Assembly: GCA_947364235.1 (NCBI GenBank)
Contig: CANARY010000004.1
Span: 124,001 to 188,000 of the forward strand
DNA: 64,000 nt
Source of the DNA: an uncultured Candidatus Melainabacteria bacterium
GTDB taxonomy: Bacteria > Cyanobacteriota > Vampirovibrionia > Gastranaerophilales > Gastranaerophilaceae
Direction: 5' to 3'
Numbering within the stretch: the stretch's first letter is position 1; every line of letters begins with the position of its first letter. Below the pieces are notes generated by a model, which saw nothing but the letters and a program-made list of their open reading frames with translations, was not told the origin of the DNA and searched no databases. The position numbers and the translations under genes are program-made. Shown here one piece after another: positions 16,882 to 25,410 of this stretch.

Positions 16882-17139
16882 CTATGGTCTTATCTGTTTG
16901 CTGACTTCATCACATTTAGCTGCGATGCTGTCGTTCATTACTCCTGCCCTTTTAAAGAAATCTCTGAATGTCCAGTCATCAGCATAGTGCTGTAATTTTT
17001 CTGACACAAGAGCATTGTTCAACATGTTTGAAGATTTCCTTTTAATATCATTCATATCTTGTGTTGTTATGTTTTTTGCAGTTAAAGAATTTAATATTTG
17101 TTTACCTGGAGAGTTATTATTAGGCTCGTATCCTCTCAT
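16882..17139 (-). CDS. Small uncharacterised ORF after bioA, possibly start-damaged
   Basis: 85 residues if read from ATG 17139 (MRGYEPNNNSPGK...), helical and polar, no family recognised. The same frame is open a further 29 codons up to the TAG stop of bioA, and that upstream stretch (for example FNVTQASKDSALVAEFNKIA) looks equally protein-like but contains no ATG/GTG/TTG in frame. A good AGGAG overlaps the bioA stop; 7 nt later is a GTG, but in another frame that stops after six codons. Either a one-base change has destroyed the original start, or a non-standard start is used. Confidence 0.4.
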   Translation of the reverse strand: MRGYEPNNNSPGKQILNSLTAKNITTQDMNDIKRKSSNMLNNALVSEKLQHYADDWTFRDFFKRAGVMNDSIAAKCDEVSKQIRP

Positions 17140-17226
17140 GCTGCTTGCAATCTTATTAAATTCAGCAACAAGTGCAGAATCTTTAGAAGCTTGTGTTACA
17201 TTAAAGATACTTTCACCAGTATACTC

Positions 17227-18615
17227 CTAATTTTTTAATATTGTTTGAGTACATTCTAGCGCAACGTCTGTTACGTAGTCAATATCAGTTTCTTCAATAA
17301 TCAAAGGCGGATTGAAGTATATTACGTCTCCTAAAGGGCGTAGAAGAACACCTTTTTCCAAAGCTTTCTTATAAATCTGATATCCTGTACGTTTTGTGTA
17401 ATCCAAAGGTTCTTTTGTTTCTTTATCTTTTACAAGCTCAATTGCGTTAATTAAGCCGATTGAACGGACTTCTCCGACATTTTTAAGCGGAAGAAACTTC
17501 TCTTTGACAATTTTATTGAAGTATTTTGCCCGTGCGTTTGCTTTTTCGATGATATTTTCGTCTTTCAATATTCTTAAGACTTCGATTGCAGCTGAACAGG
17601 CAAGAGGGTTTCCGGCATAAGTATGCGAATGCATAAACGCTTTGCCTTTTAGATAATCATCATAAAAAGCATCATAAATTTTCTGTGTTGTTACAGCAAT
17701 TGCCATTGGCATATATCCGCCGGTTAAACCTTTTGAAAGGCACATTATATCTGGAGTAGGGGTAAATGTATTCTTATTGGACTCGGTCCTACCGGCTGAT
17801 AGTTCAGCGGCATGATCGAATGCAAACATCTTACCTGTTCGCCCGTAACCTGTTGCGATTTCGTCGGCAATTAAATGTACATTGTATTTATCACAAAGTT
17901 CTCTAAGCTTTTTCAAGTATAGAGGCGGGTAAATTTTCATTCCGGCCGAACCTTGTAAAAGCGGTTCAACAATGATTGCAGCGGTTTCATCAGCGTGCTT
18001 TGCAAACGCTTCTTCTACTTTCTCAAAACATTCGCAGTTACAGCAATCACGACATTTTCCGTACTTGCATCTATAACAATCCAATCCGTCTATTCTTATT
18101 ACATCCAGCAAAAGCGGTTTGTAAAGCTCGGAATATAAATCAACTCCGCCGACTGCCAGTGCACCTAAAGTTTCACCGTGATAAGCATCTGAAAGCGCCA
18201 TAAACCTTTTCTTTTGCGGATTTCCTGTTTGATAATGATATTGGAAACTCATTTTCAAAGCCATTTCAATTGCAGCAGAGCCGTTGTCTGCAAAATTAAA
18301 CTTACATAAACCTTCCGGCAAAACCTTCATAAGTTCCTGGCAGAGAGTAATTGCAGGTTTGTGTGTAAAGTTTGCAAAAATTACGTGTTCTAAAGTATCG
18401 ACTTGTTTTTTTATTGCGCTGCTTATCCTTGGATTACAATGTCCGAGAAGGTTGCACCACCATGAAGATATGACATCTTTGTAGCATTTTCCATTAATGT
18501 CATAAAGATTTATTCCTTCTCCGCGCTCAATTACAATCGGAGGAAGCGTTTCGTAATCTTTCATTTGCGAGCAAGGATGCCAGATGTATTTTAAATCTTC
18601 TTTTTGCCAGTCCAT
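17227..18615 (-). CDS. bioA: Adenosylmethionine-8-amino-7-oxononanoate aminotransferase
   Basis: 462 residues, class III PLP aminotransferase. It makes 7,8-diaminopelargonate in biotin synthesis using SAM as amino donor. N-terminal YIWHPCSQMKDY and SSWWCNLLGH are BioA-specific; PLP sites are DEIATGYGRTG (D251) and LSKGLTGG (K295). Seven cysteines cluster in residues 180-196. An insertion of about 15 residues (around 271-285) sits just before PDIMCLSKG. GGAGG precedes the ATG. It overlaps bioD by 25 bases. Confidence 0.95.
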   Translation of the reverse strand: MDWQKEDLKYIWHPCSQMKDYETLPPIVIERGEGINLYDINGKCYKDVISSWWCNLLGHCNPRISSAIKKQVDTLEHVIFANFTHKPAITLCQELMKVLPEGLCKFNFADNGSAAIEMALKMSFQYHYQTGNPQKKRFMALSDAYHGETLGALAVGGVDLYSELYKPLLLDVIRIDGLDCYRCKYGKCRDCCNCECFEKVEEAFAKHADETAAIIVEPLLQGSAGMKIYPPLYLKKLRELCDKYNVHLIADEIATGYGRTGKMFAFDHAAELSAGRTESNKNTFTPTPDIMCLSKGLTGGYMPMAIAVTTQKIYDAFYDDYLKGKAFMHSHTYAGNPLACSAAIEVLRILKDENIIEKANARAKYFNKIVKEKFLPLKNVGEVRSIGLINAIELVKDKETKEPLDYTKRTGYQIYKKALEKGVLLRPLGDVIYFNPPLIIEETDIDYVTDVALECTQTILKN

Positions 18616-19277
18616 AATTCCTCCGGAAATTCGATGTCTTTTTGTCCTTTTTCAACAGTTGCGATAACTTTTTTGCCGGTTAAATATTCAACCTGTTTTA
18701 AATTGTCCTGATGCATAAAATTATCAGGTTCAAAATTATTCAAAATGATACCAGTAATTTGTATATTGTTGTTTTTTGCGTACTCGGCAGTTAAAAGAGT
18801 AGAGTTAATTGTTCCTAAACCGCCGTCAGCAACAATGACAATTGGAGCTTGTAATTCCTTTATCAAATCTTTCAGTAAGTATTTTTCTCCATTTTTTAAC
18901 CTTAAAGGGCAGGTAATTCCTCCTGCGCCTTCAATTAGAAGATAATCGTACTTTTTGCAAGCTTCTTCAAACTTTTGTTTGATTTTTTCAATATCAATAT
19001 TTTGTCCTGCACGCTCAGCTGCAAGATGCGGAGATACAGCTTCTTCCCACCGGTAAGTAACACATTCATCTGCGCTGCAAGGGATTTTTGCGGTATCTAC
19101 AACATAGTTGCAATCGCTTGAGGCAAGCTTATTATTTTGTATTTCCACTCCGCTTAGTACAGGCTTAAAATATCCGCAATTATAGCCAGCTTCTCTCATT
19201 TTTTTTACGATTAGTGCTGAGATATATGTTTTTCCGATATCTGTACCAGTTGCTGTTATAAAAATATTCTTTGACAT
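18591..19277 (-). CDS. bioD: Dethiobiotin synthetase
   Basis: 228 residues, P-loop ATPase that carboxylates diaminopelargonate to dethiobiotin. It has the N-terminal motif FITATGTDIGKTYISALIV, the substrate segment YFKPVLSG, and LLIEGAGGITCPL in the middle. First gene of the bioD-bioA pair. No Shine-Dalgarno; TACGCT ends 6 nt before the ATG as a weak -10 candidate. bioB, bioF and bioH-type genes are not in the window. Confidence 0.95.
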   Translation of the reverse strand: MSKNIFITATGTDIGKTYISALIVKKMREAGYNCGYFKPVLSGVEIQNNKLASSDCNYVVDTAKIPCSADECVTYRWEEAVSPHLAAERAGQNIDIEKIKQKFEEACKKYDYLLIEGAGGITCPLRLKNGEKYLLKDLIKELQAPIVIVADGGLGTINSTLLTAEYAKNNNIQITGIILNNFEPDNFMHQDNLKQVEYLTGKKVIATVEKGQKDIEFPEELWTGKKKI

Positions 19278-19353
19278 AATTTAAGCGTACAACTAAAACA
19301 AAGGTAATCAAGAGGGGAATGTTAAAAAGTTTTTACCATGTTAACTTAAGGTG

Positions 19354-20055
19354 ATGAAAAAATTTTTGATTTTTCTTGCATTTATAATAATACCGGTTTT
19401 TGCGTATGAGGTTTATACTCCGTCAGATTATAAATATACCGAAAACGGCGATAAGCTCCTGTTTGTAGTTGATTATTCAAACAGCATGAGCGAATACCTT
19501 GAGCATAAAACAAAGGTAAATCAGGTTAGAGAAATGATGGACTATATTCTTCCGCAAATCTCTCCTGACACAAAAGTAGGGCTTCGTGTTTACGGTCACA
19601 CCTGTAATTTGCTGGCTTATAATGCTTGCAGAAGCTCGGAGCTTGTTGTTCCTATGGGAATAAATAATACAAAGACAATAATTTCTGAGATGTCGCGTCT
19701 TAGACCAAGAGGAATGACTCCGATAACGTATTCGCTAAAACAAGCTGTAAATAAAGACTTGAACGGACAAAAAAATATTAAACACATAATACTGCTGACT
19801 GACGGCGGAGAAAATTGTGACGAAAGCCCGTGTGATTATGCTATTGAGCTTGTAAAAACGCGCAAAGATATAAAAATCGATGTGATTGCTTTTAATGTGC
19901 ATGATGATGACGATTTAGCGCAGCTTCAGTGCACTGCAAATGTAACCGGCGGAAGAATAGTAGAAGCTGATACGAAAGCTCAGCTTTTCCGCTCAATGGA
20001 AGATTTAATCCTGCCGCATAAGAATGTGGAAGCGGTCATTTATAGTGGAGATTAA
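19354..20055 (+). CDS. Secreted von Willebrand factor A domain protein
   Basis: About 233 residues: signal peptide (MKKFLIFLAFIIIPVFA), then one VWA domain. The MIDAS metal motif D-x-S-x-S is present as VVDYSNSMSEY, the conserved threonine lies in RPRGMTPITYSL, and the distal Asp in ILLTDGGENCD. Extra cysteines (CNLLAYNAC, CDESPCD) could form disulfides outside the cytoplasm. The start is ATG 19354 with TTAAGG upstream; the preceding GTG 19351 is in frame. It would bind a protein partner through a divalent metal; partner unknown, and no operon neighbour suggests one. Confidence 0.85.
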   Translation: MKKFLIFLAFIIIPVFAYEVYTPSDYKYTENGDKLLFVVDYSNSMSEYLEHKTKVNQVREMMDYILPQISPDTKVGLRVYGHTCNLLAYNACRSSELVVPMGINNTKTIISEMSRLRPRGMTPITYSLKQAVNKDLNGQKNIKHIILLTDGGENCDESPCDYAIELVKTRKDIKIDVIAFNVHDDDDLAQLQCTANVTGGRIVEADTKAQLFRSMEDLILPHKNVEAVIYSGD

Positions 20056-20109
20056 TATAAATAATTTCTCAACGACGCTCTCGCCTCCGGCTTCCGCTAT
20101 TGTTTCAGA

Positions 20110-20355
20110 TTATTTAATTAGTGTAGATATAAATCTGATAGAGTCGTCTTTCAATTCTCTTACGAAATCTTTAGCGATTTTAGAAAGCGGTCTGTTGTCG
20201 ATTTTATCGAAAATAGCGTAAATAGGGTCCCCGCCGTTGTTAAATCTCATTTGTCTGTCTTGTTTATTCAAATAATAGAAAGTAAAGTCTTCTGGAATTT
20301 CTAAAGCACCAGCCGGTTTTTTATTTCTTTCAATAGCGTCAAATGTAGCTGCCAT
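20110..20355 (-). CDS. Small uncharacterised protein
   Basis: 81 residues, no signal peptide or membrane helix. A mixed alpha/beta look: EIPEDFTFYYLNKQDRQMRF then a charged helical C-terminus. AGAGAGAG lies before ATG 20355 as a ribosome-binding site. It stands alone between two plus-strand genes. No family recognised; the codon pattern and start signals support a real gene. Confidence 0.6.
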   Translation of the reverse strand: MAATFDAIERNKKPAGALEIPEDFTFYYLNKQDRQMRFNNGGDPIYAIFDKIDNRPLSKIAKDFVRELKDDSIRFISTLIK

Positions 20356-20451
20356 AATCTTTACTCTCTCTCTGTTTATCTCTTACATATATATAAAGTA
20401 TACAAAGTTCTAAAAATTGCCTCATTGTAACAAAATGTTAAGTTGAATTTA

Positions 20452-20460
20452 TGGTATTAT
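20452..20460 (+). promoter_or_regulatory. Extended -10 of recG, leaderless architecture
   Basis: TGgTATTAT, then six bases, then ATG 20467. This decides the recG start against the in-frame TTG at 20443, which lies upstream of the -10. Confidence 0.5.
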
Positions 20461-20466
20461 CTACGT

Positions 20467-22830
20467 ATGGATAATTTAGAGCAGATAAAAAAAGCTGTAG
20501 AGATTGAGGTTAAGTATAAATATATAAATATTAACGGGAAAACAAGGAGTTTTTCTTCGTTTATCTGTTCAGAGTTAAGAAAAGAAATTAAAAAGACTAA
20601 AAACCCAAAATGGCAGGTGCTTTTAGAACATTTTGAGCAGTATCAAATGGATACTTTACCTCAGAGAAAAAAGTCGCTTGAAAGATTAGTGAGTGTGATT
20701 AAATCTGAGACAGGCGAAAAACAGGTAGAGAAACGTTCTGAGGTACTTTCGTTAAAGTCAGATGTAATGTATTTAAAGGGAATTGGTTCAAAGATTGCTT
20801 ATATTTTGAATAAACTTGGTATCTATACGGTTTCTGACCTGCTTTATTATTTTCCGCGCAAACATGTTGATTATTCGACAAGAACACGAATTCGTGATCT
20901 AATTCCAGATGAGACTACAACGGTATTTGGTACTATAACTTCTGTACAGGCTTTTACGACGAAGAATAATCTCGGGGTTGTCAAAGTGCGAATTAAAGAC
21001 AGCACCGGGAGTATAAGTCTTAATTTTTTCTCTTCAAAATCAAGTAAATTTACTCTTGAGAGAATGAAAGCTCAGTTTCCTAAAGGTTCTGGAATAATGG
21101 TTTCCGGAACAGTGAAGCTTAACTCTTATGACGGCATGCTGACTTTGGATAAACCTGCGTATTCGATTATGGATGATGAGATTTTGAACTCGTCGAATTT
21201 AAATCTTGCCAGAATTGTTCCGATTTATCCTTTGAGTGAAAATCTGAATATTAAAACGCTCAGGAAAGCAATATTTAACACTATTCAGCTTTTCAAGAAC
21301 GATATTGAAACTATTCTGCCTCAAAATATCATTGAAAAATATCAACTTTTAGAAAAGAAAGAAGCATTAGAGCAGATACATTTTCCTAATGATAATGAGG
21401 CTTTACAAAAAGCTCGTTTTTCTCTTGTTTTTGAAGAGCTATTTTTAATCCAGTTAAGGCTTGCGCTTATGAGAGAAGAAAATAATAAGAACCTTTCTTC
21501 TATTCCTCTAGAGATTAAGAAAGACGGGCTGGTTATGCGGTTTATAGACGGGCTTCCGTTTGAGCTTACAGGTGCTCAGAAAAAAGCTGTTAAAGAGATT
21601 TTAAATGATTTAAACTCATCGAATCCAATGCAGAGGCTGCTTCAAGGAGATGTAGGAAGCGGAAAAACTGTTGTTGCTTGTATAATGCTTCTTGCTGCGA
21701 TTGAAAACGGTTATCAGGCAGCGATTATGGCTCCAACAGAAATTCTTGCCCAGCAGCATTACAATAACCTTATAAACTGGCTGACACCTTTAGGATTGAA
21801 AGTTGAGTTATTGATAGGAAGTATTCGCAAGAAACAGCGAACTATTTCAGAAACAAATCTTAGAAACGGGCAAGCGCATATTGCGGTAGGTACGCATGCT
21901 TTAATTCAAGATAGTGTTGATTTTGCAAACCTGGGGGCTGTAGTAATCGATGAGCAGCACAGATTTGGTGTAAAACAAAGGCTTGCGCTGCGTAAAAAAT
22001 CGCAGAATCCTCAGATTTTAACAATGACAGCTACTCCGATACCTAGAACTTTAGCTATTACAATGAACGGAGACTTGGATTTAACTATTATAGATGAACT
22101 TCCGAAAGGCAGAAAACCGATTATAACTGAGATGGTAAACTCAAGACGGCAGATTGCAAATCTTATTCGAAGAGAAGTTGATGCAGGCAGACAAGCTTAT
22201 ATCGTTTACCCGTTAATTGAAGAGAGCGAGACGCTTTCTGCTAAAGCAGCGACTATTGAGAAGGAAAAATGGCAGAATGAAATTTTTCCTGATTATAAAA
22301 TCGGGCTTTTGCACGGTAAGCTTAAAAACGATGAAAAAGACGAAGTGATGGAGAAGTTTAAGAATAAAGAATACGATATTCTTGTATCTACAACAGTTGT
22401 TGAAGTTGGTGTTGATGTTCCAAATGCGACTGTGATTGTGATAGAAAATGCTGAACGTTTCGGGCTTTCTCAGCTTCATCAGCTTAGAGGCCGTGTTGGA
22501 AGGAGTGATTTACAGTCTTACTGCCTGCTCTCTTCTTCTACAAAATCTCAAGAAACGCGTGCAAGACTTAATATTATGACAGAGACAAACGACGGATTTG
22601 TAATTGCTGAACAGGATTTACAAATCCGGGGGCCGGGAGAGTTTCTTGGAACTCGACAAAGCGGGCTTCCTGATATGCTGATTGCAGATATTGTTAACGA
22701 TTCGAAAATATTAGAGCTTGCAAGAGCAGAAGCAATTGATTTTGTGAAAAATAATAATATTAATGATTTTCCTTTGCTAAAAGATGCCAAGGGATTGAAT
22801 TTTAACAGCGACCTGTTTGGAGCTGGTTAG
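20467..22830 (+). CDS. recG: ATP-dependent DNA helicase RecG
   Basis: 787 residues. Order: an N-terminal extension (about 1-90, charged helices, as seen in cyanobacterial-type RecG), wedge/OB domain with VMYLKGIGSKIAYILNKLGI and DLLYYFPRKHVDY, then SF2 helicase lobes with LLQGDVGSGKTVVA (Walker A), VIDEQHRFGVKQR (DEQH box), TMTATPIPRTLAIT, and QLHQLRGRVGRSDLQSYC. It remodels stalled replication forks and Holliday junctions. It ends with the usual LKDAKGLNF-type tail. Monocistronic, between its own -10 and a strong terminator. Confidence 0.97.
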   Translation: MDNLEQIKKAVEIEVKYKYININGKTRSFSSFICSELRKEIKKTKNPKWQVLLEHFEQYQMDTLPQRKKSLERLVSVIKSETGEKQVEKRSEVLSLKSDVMYLKGIGSKIAYILNKLGIYTVSDLLYYFPRKHVDYSTRTRIRDLIPDETTTVFGTITSVQAFTTKNNLGVVKVRIKDSTGSISLNFFSSKSSKFTLERMKAQFPKGSGIMVSGTVKLNSYDGMLTLDKPAYSIMDDEILNSSNLNLARIVPIYPLSENLNIKTLRKAIFNTIQLFKNDIETILPQNIIEKYQLLEKKEALEQIHFPNDNEALQKARFSLVFEELFLIQLRLALMREENNKNLSSIPLEIKKDGLVMRFIDGLPFELTGAQKKAVKEILNDLNSSNPMQRLLQGDVGSGKTVVACIMLLAAIENGYQAAIMAPTEILAQQHYNNLINWLTPLGLKVELLIGSIRKKQRTISETNLRNGQAHIAVGTHALIQDSVDFANLGAVVIDEQHRFGVKQRLALRKKSQNPQILTMTATPIPRTLAITMNGDLDLTIIDELPKGRKPIITEMVNSRRQIANLIRREVDAGRQAYIVYPLIEESETLSAKAATIEKEKWQNEIFPDYKIGLLHGKLKNDEKDEVMEKFKNKEYDILVSTTVVEVGVDVPNATVIVIENAERFGLSQLHQLRGRVGRSDLQSYCLLSSSTKSQETRARLNIMTETNDGFVIAEQDLQIRGPGEFLGTRQSGLPDMLIADIVNDSKILELARAEAIDFVKNNNINDFPLLKDAKGLNFNSDLFGAG

Positions 22831-22839
22831 TATTCTGGT

Positions 22840-22877
22840 AAAAAGGGGCGGGGTGCCTTGCACCCCGCCCCTTTTTT
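22840..22877. terminator. Bidirectional terminator between recG and pepA
   Basis: AAAAGGGGCGGGGTG-CCTTG-CACCCCGCCCCTTTTTT: a 12-13 bp GC-rich stem with A-run and T-run on opposite sides, ending both converging genes. Confidence 0.92.
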
Positions 22878-22879
22878 AA

Positions 22880-24280
22880 TTATTGTTCTAAAATATAGTT
22901 AATTAAAGTTCTTACACCTGCTCCTGATGCGCCTTTTATTAATTCTTTCTGCGGTTTATCAAGGAAAGCAACACCTGCTATATCGATGTGAGCCCATTTT
23001 ACGTCTTTGACGAATTTTTGGAGGAATACACCTGCTGCAGAAGCGCCGCCCCATCGTGAGCCTGAGTTTTTCATATCAGCAATATCGCTTTTTAAGCTGT
23101 CAAAGTATTCTTCCCAAAGCGGAAGCTGCCAGTATCTTTCACCGTTTCTTTCAGCTGTTTCGATAAGTTTTTTGATAAGCCCTTCATCGTTGCCCATGAT
23201 GCCTGCTGCGTTTGAGCCTAAAGCTACCATACAAGCACCTGTTAATGTAGCAAGGTCGATAACTTCGTCAACGCCGAGCTCGCAAGCGTAGCAAAGTGCA
23301 TCAGCTAAAGTTAATCTGCCTTCTGCGTCTGTGTTATCGATTTCTATAGTTTTTCCGTTTTTGGCAGTCAGAATATCACCTGGTTTATATGCATTACTTC
23401 CTGGCATGTTTTCGCAGGCAGCAATGATGCCGTGAACTTCAACTTGCGGATGAAATTCTTTTATTATGCTCATTATTCCTAAAACACAAGCTGCTCCGGA
23501 CATATCGTCTTTCATTGTAAGCATTGAAGAAGCAGGCTTAATATCTAATCCGCCGCTGTCGAAGGTTATGCCTTTTCCGACTATTGCGATTTTCTTTTTT
23601 GGATTTTCGCAAGTATATTTCATGTGGATAAACTTAGGTTCTTGCGCGCTTCCTCTGCCTACTGCGAGAAAAGCTCCCATGCCCATTTTCTCACATTCTT
23701 CTCTGTCATAAATTTTTGTGTCTAAGCCGAAATCGCAGGCAATATTTGCAAGCTCAGCAGGTGTTGCAAACTGAGCCGGCTCGTTTGCAAGATTTCTTGT
23801 AAACGCCATTGCAGCGGCGATTTTTTCAGCTTTTTTAACTAAATCTTCATTCGCTTCAACAAAAACTTCTTTAACTTTGTTATCATGTTTTTCAGATTTA
23901 TACTTATCAAAAGCATAATCTGCAATAAAAGCTCCCATTGCAAATTGTTCAGAATAATCAAATTCTATTCCGTTTAAAGAGAAAGCAACTTTTTTTGCTT
24001 CCATTTGCATTGCTTTTTTGATGGCTTTTGCAATAGCTTCGCGCATTTTATTAGGGCAGAATTCTTCTTTCTTTCCTAAGCCTAAAACGAGAACTTTTCT
24101 GTATATTTCATTTCCATAAGTAGGAAGGAGATAAGTTTCTCCGAATTTACCTTTAAAGTTATCTTGCTCGACAGCGTATTTGTCAGCAAGCTCGTTTTTC
24201 GTATTTTCGCCTTCAAACTTGTTTACTACAAGAATGTCAGCATCAATAGTTTTAGCATCTTGAATAACTTTTATTTCCAT
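22880..24280 (-). CDS. pepA: Leucyl aminopeptidase (M17 family)
   Basis: 466 residues. The catalytic C-terminal domain carries the M17 metal and active-site motifs: GKGITFDSGGLDIKP (Lys and Asp ligands), MKDDMSGAACV, and the signature NTDAEGRLTLADAL. The N-terminal half is the macro-like domain. It releases N-terminal residues from peptides in the cytoplasm as a two-zinc enzyme. AAAGGAG lies 9 nt before ATG 24280. No partner genes nearby. Confidence 0.95.
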   Translation of the reverse strand: MEIKVIQDAKTIDADILVVNKFEGENTKNELADKYAVEQDNFKGKFGETYLLPTYGNEIYRKVLVLGLGKKEEFCPNKMREAIAKAIKKAMQMEAKKVAFSLNGIEFDYSEQFAMGAFIADYAFDKYKSEKHDNKVKEVFVEANEDLVKKAEKIAAAMAFTRNLANEPAQFATPAELANIACDFGLDTKIYDREECEKMGMGAFLAVGRGSAQEPKFIHMKYTCENPKKKIAIVGKGITFDSGGLDIKPASSMLTMKDDMSGAACVLGIMSIIKEFHPQVEVHGIIAACENMPGSNAYKPGDILTAKNGKTIEIDNTDAEGRLTLADALCYACELGVDEVIDLATLTGACMVALGSNAAGIMGNDEGLIKKLIETAERNGERYWQLPLWEEYFDSLKSDIADMKNSGSRWGGASAAGVFLQKFVKDVKWAHIDIAGVAFLDKPQKELIKGASGAGVRTLINYILEQ

Positions 24281-24369
24281 AGCTTAAAACTCCTTTCTTA
24301 TTTTACTTTATTGTATATAATTTGAAATTGTTTTTAAATACGCTAATTAGATTAATTGAAACAAAGTAT

Positions 24370-24398
24370 TTGACAATAAATTTTGTTTGAGATATATT
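24370..24398 (+). promoter_or_regulatory. Strong promoter of tRNA-Val
   Basis: TTGACA at 24370-24375, a 17-nt spacer, then TATATT at 24393-24398. Start expected near 24405, giving a leader of about 70 nt before the tRNA. Confidence 0.7.
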
Positions 24399-24420
24399 AG
24401 TTTTGTTGACAGCCGGTGAG

Positions 24421-24476
24421 GGGCAGTTAGCTCAAGGGCAAATAAAACAGCTCTTGGTGAACATCCCAGAAATGGG
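24421..24476 (+). other. tRNA-like leader segment before tRNA-Val
   Basis: GGGCAGTTAGCTCAAGGG resembles the 5' end of the tRNA that follows 53 nt later (GGGCGTTTAGCTCAGTTGG), but no cloverleaf can be completed. The segment ends in a CCCA-GAAA-TGGG hairpin (24465-24476) whose 3' arm is the first three bases of the tRNA. Likely a degenerate tRNA duplicate or a processing structure. Confidence 0.4.
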
Positions 24477-24549
24477 CGTTTAGCTCAGTTGGTAGAGCGT
24501 CTCCCTTACAAGGAGAGGGTCAGAAGTTCGAGTCTTCTAACGCCCACCA
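24474..24549 (+). tRNA. tRNA-Val (TAC)
   Basis: Acceptor GGGCGTT/AACGCCC, D-stem GCTC/GAGC, anticodon stem TCTCC/GGAGA around CTTACAA (anticodon TAC), T-arm AGAAG-TTCGAGT-CTTCT, discriminator A, encoded CCA at 24547-24549. A terminator follows. Confidence 0.96.
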
Positions 24550-24550
24550 T

Positions 24551-24581
24551 AAAAAAGACAGTTGAAAAGCTGTCTTTTTTA
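24551..24581 (+). terminator. Terminator of tRNA-Val
   Basis: AAAAAAGACAG-TTGAAAAG-CTGTCTTTTTT hairpin with T-run, immediately after the CCA end. Confidence 0.85.
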
Positions 24582-24642
24582 TTTTGTCAATGGTAAAATA
24601 CCTTTTTTTGTGTATAATGAAAGAAGAAAGAGAGGGTATAAT

Positions 24643-25359
24643 ATGAGTAAAAAAGTAAATTACAAAAACAATTTTATTGCGAATGTTATAGTACAGCTGG
24701 ATTTCGCGCCTGTAAGGCGTTTCTTCGATGCTGTTCCGAAAGACATTATAGATGCTTTGCAGAATGAATATGCGTGTTTTCAGGGTCAGCCTCTTTCTCA
24801 AGTGCAGGTTAATGTTGCTACAGGTGCTAAAATCGAAACAGTTACTCCGGTATGGATGTTTAGATCTGCTGACAGCACTGTTGAAATGCAGCTGACTCAA
24901 GATTTCTTGAAGTTAAATTGTGTTAAATACACATCTTTTGAAGATTTAATGGGGCATATCAAAAAAATAGCATCTTTGCTTGCTAATGACATCCCTGTAA
25001 TCGGAAGACTTGGTTTAAGATACATCAATCAAATTGGTATCGAAGGTGTTAAGCCTTCTGAATGGAGTAATTACATAAGCGATTATCTTACATTACCTTC
25101 TGCTCAATGGGCTGGTGATGAAAAAGATAATATTGTTAATACAGTTGGGCAAATTATATTTGAATACCAAGACGGCATGATGAATTTTAACTATGGTATT
25201 AACTCTCAAGCTGCATCAACTTATGTTCTAGATTTTGACTGCTATGGCGGTAACATTGAGTTTGCTAAGCTGGAAGAATCATTACAAAAGTTTAACAAAA
25301 AAGTTAAAGATTCTTTTGAAAAGTCAATTAAAGATACTTTAAGAGAAAAAATGAATTAA
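24643..25359 (+). CDS. TIGR04255-like family protein
   Basis: 238 residues, cytoplasmic, alpha/beta. The central RLGLRYINQIGI segment and an early I-V-Q-L-D-F-A-P start followed by a long helix match the pattern of TIGR04255 proteins, a sporadically distributed family of unknown biochemical role. An AGAGAGGG ribosome-binding site precedes ATG 24643. It lies alone between the tRNA-Val terminator and its own strong terminator. The family assignment is from memory of its conserved core, hence moderate certainty. Confidence 0.7.
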   Translation: MSKKVNYKNNFIANVIVQLDFAPVRRFFDAVPKDIIDALQNEYACFQGQPLSQVQVNVATGAKIETVTPVWMFRSADSTVEMQLTQDFLKLNCVKYTSFEDLMGHIKKIASLLANDIPVIGRLGLRYINQIGIEGVKPSEWSNYISDYLTLPSAQWAGDEKDNIVNTVGQIIFEYQDGMMNFNYGINSQAASTYVLDFDCYGGNIEFAKLEESLQKFNKKVKDSFEKSIKDTLREKMN

Positions 25360-25370
25360 CGGAATAAATA

Positions 25371-25405
25371 AAAAGGCGGCTGAGGGTTTCCCTCAGCCGC
25401 CTTTT
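25371..25405. terminator. Bidirectional terminator
   Basis: AAAAGGCGGCTGAGGG-TTT-CCCTCAGCCGCCTTTTT, perfect stem with flanking A- and T-runs, between two convergent genes. Confidence 0.92.
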
Positions 25406-25410
25406 TATTT

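Noticed and set aside
16882..18615. Genome-wide TAG recoding to explain the open frame after bioA
   Set aside because: Other genes in the window end normally at TAG (for example at 7727 and 4052), so general recoding is not supported.
18591..18615. Frameshift between bioD and bioA because of their 25-bp overlap
   Set aside because: Both proteins are complete with normal ends, and bioA has its own GGAGG and ATG inside bioD; an ordinary coupled overlap.
24584..24618. TTGTCA and TATAAT upstream of the TIGR04255-like gene as a promoter
   Set aside because: The spacer is 23 nt, too long for a sigma70 pair; the TATAAT alone may still act, but I could not support the pair.
24643..25359. Defence or toxin island around the TIGR04255-like gene
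   Set aside because: The family is sporadic, but the gene is monocistronic between tRNA-Val and a permease, with no nuclease, toxin or mobility gene nearby.
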